From NCBI GenBank assembly GCA_014529385.2, contig CM043944.1:171245240-171309239 (forward strand): a stretch of DNA of 64,000 nt, written 5' to 3'. Shown here piece by piece: positions 57,248-64,000 of this stretch (the first letter of the stretch is position 1; each line of letters starts with the position of its first letter). The notes under the pieces were generated by a model. The model did not search any database. It was not told where the DNA came from and saw only the letters and a list, made by a program, of their open reading frames with translations. The DNA is from Adiantum capillus-veneris. Taxonomy: Eukaryota > Streptophyta > Polypodiopsida > Polypodiales > Pteridaceae. The position numbers and the translations under genes were made by a program.

Positions 57248-58858
57248 TTGAGTAATGGCTTGAATCATATTCCCCCTTTTCCACTAAATCCTCAATGTGC
57301 CTTATCAGCATTACTTGAATGCCTGGCCGACTTGGCCTTAAAACTCCAACTGGAGGCGGAAGTTCACTTCCAACTTACATCAACTCTCGAAAATATCTTT
57401 TGGAAAAAGATTAGTCTTTTACCACATTCGTGGCTTAGCACTGATACTACTTGGCTTACGCATAAAATGAAGACCTCTATCTATGAGATTAAAAAGAAAT
57501 GGCTCATTATTGGCCTAGATAAAGCATCTAACACTGCTTCCTTGATATGTAAAAAATTGGCTTTTGATGCTGCCAGTTCTAGACTTAATAGTAATGACTT
57601 TCTTAAACTAGATTACTCTCCTCTTTGCGTAGCTACAACGTTAAACAATGAATTATCAGGTCTCGGGTATTATCCTGCATCTCAAAAAATTCCTGTACTC
57701 TTCCCAACGTACAAAATGCATAAACATAAATTCAGATGGATTTCTGATGCTTCAAATAGCTTGTTCTCCTGTGTTACGAAAGATATCACCCACTGCTTAA
57801 ACTTTGTCTTACTAGAAATCGAAAATATCTGTGCCATCAAACACAGTGATATTAAGAGTTTCAGAAATGTAGACTATTGCCCTTTTTGGGTCATAAAAAA
57901 TGCAGCTGAGTTATTTATCAACCTCCCAGATAGTATTTACTCCATCTTCACTGCAGACATTACTCAATGCTATGAAAATATCCCTTTAGATGGGCCATTC
58001 GGTCTTTTTTATACCTTATCATTTCTTATAAAGATTGCCTTTGCCCACAGAAAGGAACTTGGATATACGTGCATCTCACATAAAGGGAATAAAGGATGGG
58101 TAAAAAAATCGAATAAATCTGCACCTTTCATCTTTAAAGAGGAAGATCTATATAGGTATATCCTTTGGCTACTGAATAATTGCTGTATCCAATTAGGTAA
58201 TACCTGCTACAAACAAACTCTAGGGATAACAATGGGGTTTGCATGCTCCCCGATTATGTGTAATCTTTATCTTTGTTACTTCGAATATCATTGGCTCCTT
58301 AAAATATTAACTATACCAACAAGTAATTCATTACTCTCACACTTTGCACAGTCTTTCAGATTTATGGATGACCTTTGTAGCATCAACAACCCCTTATTTG
58401 AACCTACACTTAAAGAGATTTATCCACCTTGCATATGTATCGAACCTACATTCTCTGAGAAAGTACTATGGCAGGATAAATTGATCGTTTCTAGAACACA
58501 CTTTCTGAATATTGAGTTTACAATAATTTCCCCTTTTGTGGGAAACTTTTATACTCTCTTTTTTTGGAAAAGAGATAAACTTATGCTTATGTCTTCTGAA
58601 TTTACGAAGAAAAAAAGCAATAGACCGTACAAAAATTCTCTACACACCTGTCTAGGAATTCTTTTTCTTATAATGTATGCCTCTTCCGACTATTTTAGAG
58701 CATATGAAGAGATAGATACGTTAATTACCAAGTTCATCAAGAACGGGTTTACAAAAAAATACCTGGTTGCATGCATCTGCAACTCCTTAGAAAGACAAAA
58801 CTGGACCTATCTTAAATTTGATTTACAAAATCTGATTAGTCTACTTAAATCAGAGTGA
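57248..58858 (+). CDS. Penelope-like reverse transcriptase
   Basis: 536 codons from an internal Met; the protein really starts upstream (frameshifted). Seen in order: GLDKASNTASLICKKL (about residues 89-104); FPTYKMHKHKFRWISDASN (152-170), the fingers block; FTADITQCYENIP (234-246) with the first catalytic Asp; QTLGITMGFACSPIMCNLYL (323-342), motif B; FRFMDDLCSINN (370-381) with the catalytic DD; IYPP (391-394); HFLNIEF (418-424); then a helical thumb. These fit Penelope-like RTs, especially the group with N-terminally placed endonuclease described from algae and invertebrates (Chlamys/Naiad; my recollection). It copies element RNA at a nicked target. Catalytic residues are intact. Confidence 0.88.
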   Translation: MSNGLNHIPPFPLNPQCALSALLECLADLALKLQLEAEVHFQLTSTLENIFWKKISLLPHSWLSTDTTWLTHKMKTSIYEIKKKWLIIGLDKASNTASLICKKLAFDAASSRLNSNDFLKLDYSPLCVATTLNNELSGLGYYPASQKIPVLFPTYKMHKHKFRWISDASNSLFSCVTKDITHCLNFVLLEIENICAIKHSDIKSFRNVDYCPFWVIKNAAELFINLPDSIYSIFTADITQCYENIPLDGPFGLFYTLSFLIKIAFAHRKELGYTCISHKGNKGWVKKSNKSAPFIFKEEDLYRYILWLLNNCCIQLGNTCYKQTLGITMGFACSPIMCNLYLCYFEYHWLLKILTIPTSNSLLSHFAQSFRFMDDLCSINNPLFEPTLKEIYPPCICIEPTFSEKVLWQDKLIVSRTHFLNIEFTIISPFVGNFYTLFFWKRDKLMLMSSEFTKKKSNRPYKNSLHTCLGILFLIMYASSDYFRAYEEIDTLITKFIKNGFTKKYLVACICNSLERQNWTYLKFDLQNLISLLKSE

Positions 58859-58906
58859 TTCAAAAAACCTCAGCATAACCTGCGTCTGATAATACAAATA
58901 CTTCTC

Positions 58907-58944
58907 GAGGTTGTAGGCCCCTATTCTATGGGGTCTACTACCTC
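58907..58944 (+). other. 15-bp hairpin at 3' end of Penelope-like unit
   Basis: Arms GAGGTTGTAGGCCCC (58907-58921) and GGGGTCTACTACCTC (58930-58944) pair with one mismatch and one G-U pair around an 8-base loop (TATTCTAT). It lies 48 bases after the RT stop and 30 bases before the (CA)n. Likely RNA structure recognised by the RT, or part of 3' processing. Confidence 0.7.
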
Positions 58945-58972
58945 ATAGGATTTGGTGCCTGGGAAAGGGTGG

Positions 58973-58973
<1 letters not shown>

Positions 58974-59042
<69 letters not shown>
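58974..59042. repeat. (CA)n between RT unit and repeat B
   Basis: About 34 CA units, the longest dinucleotide run in the window, exactly between the 3' end of the RT unit and the start of repeat B. Confidence 0.97.
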
Positions 59043-59045
<3 letters not shown>

Positions 59046-62000
59046 AGCTTGAGTTCTTTCTTCTGATTCACAAGGGACAAAAAGAAGTAGGGCCGATAAG
59101 TATTTTTGTGGCTCCTCATCTACATCTCTATTAAACCACCCATTACGTGATCACACAAACAGCTATCGCAGTAATAGCAGGTGTTTGGGCGCTCTGTTAA
59201 GGGCAAAATACAAGTTGCCAAGACCAACCCATACTCCCGTGTGCGTGGAGTACTGTTAAAATAACCTCTTAGTTGATGACCATAACTTCGATACAAATAG
59301 ATCTTTTGAGATGGAAGGAATTGGGCTAGCAGGTATAACCGCTCTGAAAAACCTGGCTTCATTGAATGTTCTACGTAATAATACTGTGACCCTAGGCCCA
59401 GAGCTTCTATAACCATAGCCAATCTGATATTGTTCCTAAAATGCTCACGACCCCAAAGTGTTACACGAGTCACTCGATCTTTGTATGACCACCATTTAGT
59501 CTGGGAAACAGAGGTTCCTAAGTGTGGGAATAGATATAGTTCATAACGGAGTAATGTTGTTCTCCGTGTAGAGTCACCTGATTGATAAAGGTGTGCTTTT
59601 GCTATGGAAAAAACCAGTTCTTGATTGTAGGCCATTTTTTTAGCACTCCTGATATGCAAACATGCGGATATGTATATTACCCTTGTACAATTACTCCTTA
59701 TTGCTACCTTTGATTGGTTTATATATTAGTGTCTTCTGGCTTTTATAGACTCACTTTTTGACTTTGAATCAAAATTGGAAGTATGAATTAATAAAAAAAA
59801 TGTGTTGTTAATATGCAGCATATCGTACACTTTTTAGTTCCTTGCTGGATACTGTACCCCAGTTATTGGATACTTGACTTAAGCCGAGTATATTGGTTTG
59901 TGGATAGCTAGGATGTGTGGGATAAAACTGAGCCGCTTTTGTTTTTTAAAAAGCTCGATAGTCGATTCAAACCGGGTATCGTCTGCATTGGGGTTTCTAG
60001 TTGGTATTCTGTATGTGACTAGATATTTATTTGATGTGACCTTGCTTTAAGGTAAATAAACATCTCTATATACTGTACCCAGTTGCTGGATGCATGACAT
60101 ATGCCGAGGATTATGGTGTGTGGATTTTATATTGGGATGTGTGGCTAAACTTGAGCCAGGTAAAAAAAATCTCGATGGTCGAATTGAACCGGGTATCGAC
60201 GGCTTTGGTGTGTCCAGTAGGTATACATTATAAGACTAGATATTTTATGATGTGACCTTGCTTTAAGGTAAATAGCACATCTCTCTCTCTCCATTTACCC
60301 TCTGTAGCGTATTTTTACCTCTCTGTTGTGTCGGGCTGCCTGCAACACGTCTTGTGCCTGCGCTAGGGTTGAGGTGGCTTGTGAGTATAGTCGCATATAC
60401 TGATGTAAGGTCAGACCGTATCTTCAGCGGGGACTATCCCTGAGTATCTGGCCCGTATGGGTGGCGTCTAACTTTGTAGCAGGACTGTGACAGTGGCGGA
60501 TCTGCTCCCGATTCGCTTCAGCAATGTATAAAAGCCCCCTAAAATTGTGAGTACTCTTACTCACTTGGCATCGTACTGTATTCACTTGTGTGCATTCTAT
60601 ACTGTGTGGGTGAGTGGATACTTCCTACTGGGTGCTCAATCATGCCGAAAAAGAACGTGAAGGATACTGTGGACGCTTCGTCATCTCATAATCTACAGGT
60701 TTTATAAAATTCCTTGTCTTACATTTGGAATCTCTGTAGCTTCGCTGTAACTGGTAGTCTGTTACCGTATATTTAACCTAAAGCTAATATGTCACTTTGA
60801 AGCTTTGTTGATGTTGAAAATTTGGAAACTTGTTCCGGATACTTTTTACTGGTCTTTTGGAGATTAATGAATGTGTAGGTACTCTTTTGCTGCTGTGTGA
60901 CAGTTTGGAAATTATATATTTCTTTGACTAATGATGGTCGATGTCGTAAAATAAACAAATAATTAAGTTGCAACCTGGTTCTGGAAACTGAGTGAAAGGC
61001 TCGGTTAAACTAAGTATTGCCTGGATTTTTGTGAATGATGGGAGTTGTATGCATGGTTTCCCTTTAAAGTGCCGTAAAATTGGTCTATGAGGAAAATTCT
61101 GTTTTTTTAAAAAAATTGGGGGAAACTGCCTGGTAAGAGGCCGTTTTTGCTACTAAGGAAAGAGTATTGTATGTACTTTTTAGAATGGAATTGTATATTG
61201 GTGCGAAGATGTTAAGATTCGGTTAAAAATCTGCTCAATAGATTAAATTAACTCGTGTAAAAATTGAAAAAAACCCAGAAACTCACAAATAAAATGAGCT
61301 GTAATGATCATATAATGTGGATTTGATATTTTGGATTACGGCTTCACTAATTTACTGCTGTCCTGTGTATAAAATTACAGTCACTTGATAAATTTAAATC
61401 TCTTGGTAAGGTTCCTATTGCATTAGATCTGCGGTACACTTGTTTGAGGGCACTTTATACTGGTTTCTGTAAAGGCGTCCTGACTTCTCTTAGTGCTTGT
61501 TCTCTTATTCATGATAAAGCTAAGAGTTGCTACACATCCGTTATTGAATATGAGTGGCAATACATACTCGGTTTGTATATTGAGCTAAAGTATTGCAGTA
61601 CATAGTGGATTTATTAAAACTGGTTCCAAGATTCTGGTTTTTTTTCACATAAGATGATGTTTCTTTTGATACTGTTCGGTAAATTACCTTTACTTCAACT
61701 GGGAAATTGAGTTATATATGGCTTGGTTGGGTTGGAACCTCAGCTATTATATAAAATTTGTTGGTCTTCATTTGCTGGATTAAAAAGAAACACTCAAAAA
61801 TATAGAAGCTGACTCTAACCTAAGCATCTTGTAGTATATACAATAGTGCTTCTAGGAATAGGTTATAAAATCCTCGTATTTATGGAAAGTCGTATAAACT
61901 CCCTTTTATACGGGTCTGTTCTGGTTTTTTATATGTTGTATCTGTCTCAGACCAGGTCCGAGTCTGATCGAAGGACTGACTCACCTAGTGCCTTATATTT

Positions 62001-62640
62001 TTTTAATTAAAACAATTGTCTATTTCTGGCTAGTGATACAATATAACAAGACATGACTTGATAAGCTTTAATATTTCTTGAGAAATGTAGTTTTTTTTAA
62101 AAATATATATATATCAAAAGATTTAGAAAAAGATGGTTTTAAAAAAAGAGAGATATATGTATATTAAATTGAGGAATGAACATGTACATTGCTACTTTAT
62201 GGTGTGCAATTTCCTTTATCAGATTGGCAAAATTTGCCAAAGAATGGTTTATTTCAAAACTAAACAAAATACTTGTTAAGAACAATATTTTTTTTAAAGG
62301 TGACATGGATAACAACTGGGATGCCCTGCATCACCTGCGTACAGTCACGTGCTAACGAACTGTTTTCTTGTGGCTATGGGTGCAGGTGAGGGCTACCTTC
62401 CTTGATTAAATTGTCGAGTTCTTAACAAATGGAGGATATCTTAATGTGACGCAAATTTTCCCAGACTTTGGGTTTATGGATTCTTGAACTATATCGTGTT
62501 ATCTTCATTACCTTGTACAAAATTTATTTTCAACTGCAAATAAATTATTGTGCAATACCACTGTACTTTTCTAGAATTCATGGTCTGTGAATAGCTCGTG
62601 TTCGTTTGCATATATGTATTTAGATTTAAAACTGCTACAC
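59041..62640 (+). repeat. Pseudo-LTR B of Penelope-like element
   Basis: Second copy of 52963-56565, bordered by (CA)n on both sides. It repeats the TATA box (60527) and exon-like blocks (60642, about 61381). Confidence 0.93.
59120..59659 (-). CDS. Antisense open frame in pseudo-LTR B, unknown
   Basis: 180 codons including the stop, beginning MHIRSAKKMAYNQELVFSIA, with a Cys-rich end (CYYCDSCLCDHVMGG). The same frame in repeat A is broken by two small indels (near 53388 and 53524). No family recognised. It may be chance, or a minor protein of the element. Confidence 0.3.
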   Translation of the reverse strand: MHIRSAKKMAYNQELVFSIAKAHLYQSGDSTRRTTLLRYELYLFPHLGTSVSQTKWWSYKDRVTRVTLWGREHFRNNIRLAMVIEALGLGSQYYYVEHSMKPGFSERLYLLAQFLPSQKIYLYRSYGHQLRGYFNSTPRTREYGLVLATCILPLTERPNTCYYCDSCLCDHVMGGLIEM

Positions 62641-62660
62641 ACACACACACACACACACAC
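62637..62660. repeat. (CA)n at right edge of Penelope-like element
   Basis: It separates repeat B from the host-side sequence tcttgaataattggcag. Confidence 0.9.
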
Positions 62661-63068
62661 TCTTGAATAATTGGCAGTGAGCATAAAATCATGCAAGATT
62701 AATCAAGGCGCCATGCTTTGGTGCTTGCCTTAAACAGAGTATGAGTACATTCATCCGAAAGCTCTTGATAATGAATTCACATGTACATGTGTATATATAT
62801 AAGCACCGATTTTTATCAAGCATGTCAAACGATAAGTAAAAGAAGAGAAAACGCACAATTAGAACTCAATTCAATTATTGATAAAATCATCGGTGAGGGT
62901 AGTGGCCGTGTAGACTTGCCCAAAACCAATGATGAAGATGACTAGAATTGAGTTATACTAATCTAATCCTAAAATAAGTATGAATTGATTTAGTGCTTAG
63001 GGAGAGAGAGCATTAAATCTAGCTTAAGGATCTAATTAACATAATTAGGAGATACTAATTACTTACAA
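62661..63068 (-). other. Leader-like DNA next to copia-type 5' LTR
   Basis: It lies between the Penelope-like element and a primer site. No coding motif. By position it is the leader of the element whose LTR is at 63083; whether the gag at 52283-52936 belonged to it cannot be decided, because the LTR sequences differ. Confidence 0.4.
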
Positions 63069-63080
63069 GCTCCGATACCA
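63069..63080 (-). other. Primer-binding site
   Basis: Minus-strand TGGTATCGGAGC, two bases after an LTR end ...CCTTACA; one base different from the usual site. Confidence 0.75.
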
Positions 63081-63082
63081 CT

Positions 63083-63475
63083 TGTAAGGTTTGATTAATT
63101 AAGGCGGAAAAGAGTTCGTTGCATTCATAGTAGTAAGAGTTTCATGATAATTAGGAGCAAAACAAATTAGAGAGACAACACTCAATGAAAATAGACTCGC
63201 TTGATTGATTTGGATGAAAAGAGCAAAATACAAGCTAAGCAATATGGCCTTATATAGGCTCAAAGTGGAAAGGTGGCATTTAAAGCTAGAAAGTGATTTC
63301 CATCACATGTGGGAGAATGGTCAAATATCATGCGCCTATAGTGAATAGCATGTGACTATAAAGAAGTATATAATTAGGGAATTCTATGTAGTGGGATGCA
63401 TTCATGCACATAATGGTGCATGGTTGATATGCTTGGCTTAAGGGGCGAGTGTAAGCTAAATGGCTTACCTCAACA
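63083..63475 (-). repeat. 5' LTR of an LTR retrotransposon
   Basis: 393 bp; minus strand TGTTGAGGTAAGCC...CCTTACA with a TATA-like cctatataagg (63247-63258). Its start resembles that of the non-autonomous LTR at 41106-43428 (TGTTAGGGTAAGCC). No second copy in the window. Confidence 0.7.
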
Positions 63476-64000
63476 TGCCACAGAACACATGGTGACAAGA
63501 CTTGTACTTCAATCGAGATGTAGTTCGTCCTGACACTATTTCATGCACGTACGTCCACTCATGACTGCGAACCATGATGCACAAAAGAGATCTATAAAAA
63601 ATAGACAAATGTAATTTGTAAATTTATCCTTTTTATTAATCACACGTAAAGTATACAATTTATTATTTAATTATGCCAAGCAATTGAAAGTACATAGTCA
63701 ATCGTATTCAACAACAATTTTGCATTGTATACAAATATTCAAAAAGAGAATATAATTCAGTGTTTAGGCATTGATAAATTTTGGATACTTTAAACCTACA
63801 AATGATAAGAATTGTACCTTATATAATATTTTTTTGCATCAGATAATCTCGAAGTGTGAGCATAATACACTAACTCAACGCGAAGGTCATTGGTTATCAA
63901 CGATCAATTTTGGGTTGTAGCTACATTATCACGATTTTTTACAAATCACATTGGTAAAAATAATATGTATTGATCATTGCATATCTTCTTAGAAGTGTGA
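63476..64000. other. Unassigned AT-rich DNA
   Basis: No frame, repeat or structural signal was found up to the end of the window. Confidence 0.45.

Larger units (their letters stand above)
52937..62660 (+). mobile_element. Penelope-like retroelement with 3.6-kb direct repeats
   Basis: Layout: (CA)n 52937-52962; repeat A 52963-56565; unique part 56566-58973 with the RT frame; (CA)n 58974-59042; repeat B 59041-62640; (CA)n 62637-62660. The RT carries motifs typical of Penelope-like and not of LTR or LINE enzymes (see the RT entry). Direct repeats on both sides of a single ORF are the pseudo-LTR arrangement of this class. Repeat A and B agree over about 3.6 kb with scattered substitutions and small indels. 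No GIY-YIG endonuclease could be found. It sits at a (CA)n in or next to the copia-type gag at 52283-52936. Confidence 0.85.

Noticed and set aside
62661-63475. 5' LTR and leader of the same copia whose gag is at 52283-52936
   Set aside because: The position fits a single element split by the Penelope-like insertion, but the LTR at 63083 does not match the 3' LTRs at 51200 and 51780, so the link is not claimed.

Overview
The window is nuclear DNA from a land plant. The clearest evidence is a multi-exon plant-type RGLG (RING plus von Willebrand A/copine domain) E3 ubiquitin ligase gene on the + strand at 31746-33747. The surrounding mass of plant Ty3/gypsy, Ty1/copia and L1-type LINE copies, all primed by the same initiator-Met-tRNA-type site (TGGTATCAGAGC and variants), agrees with this. 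A Penelope-like element (PLE) with plant-style introns suggests, weakly, a non-flowering lineage such as a fern or lycophyte. I cannot name the species. There is no bacterial-style gene organisation, and I found no tRNA, rRNA or CRISPR array.

Layout. 1-14413 is a nest of LTR retrotransposons. Two relatives of one LTR family (980 onward and 7922 onward) were invaded by a gypsy chromovirus (1849-7806, minus, TSD ATACC), by two short hAT-like elements (6476-7145 and 8251-8746, each with an 8-bp TSD) and by a non-autonomous gypsy-type element (9761-14388, plus, TSD TCCTT). 14414-20810 holds an LTR remnant, a reverse-transcriptase scrap, and a 3'-truncated gypsy (17315-20810) with gag and protease. 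21716-22785 is an isolated gypsy gag relic. A complete but decayed Tork/Tnt1-like copia (25120-30885, minus, TSD CGAGG) sits inside a fragment of the first gypsy family (24945-31616).

31746-33747 carries ten consecutive RGLG exons with canonical splice sites and no disrupting stop. The first exons are missing from view; they are either deleted or lie beyond a transposon-filled intron. 34003-40110 is a strongly decayed minus-strand LINE, itself interrupted by two gypsy remnants. One of these (36484-38167) has two inverted LTR ends flanked by a perfect 5-bp duplication. 41106-43428 is a short non-autonomous LTR element (TSD CCCAA). 43567-50310 is an almost complete L1-type LINE with a 15-bp target duplication.

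51194-52366 is a recent 580-bp tandem duplication at the 3' end of a gag-bearing copia-type element. 52937-62660 is the most unusual feature: a Penelope-like retroelement with one long RT reading frame (57248-58858) between two roughly 3.6-kb direct repeats, (CA)n tracts at all its junctions, a TATA box and spliced-looking 5' exons inside the repeats, and a 15-bp hairpin just before the 3' (CA)n. The window ends with another copia-like 5' LTR (63083-63475, minus) and unassigned AT-rich DNA.

Apart from the RGLG gene almost everything here is mobile. The genes do not form a pathway; they record successive nested insertions, whose order can be read from the target-site duplications.
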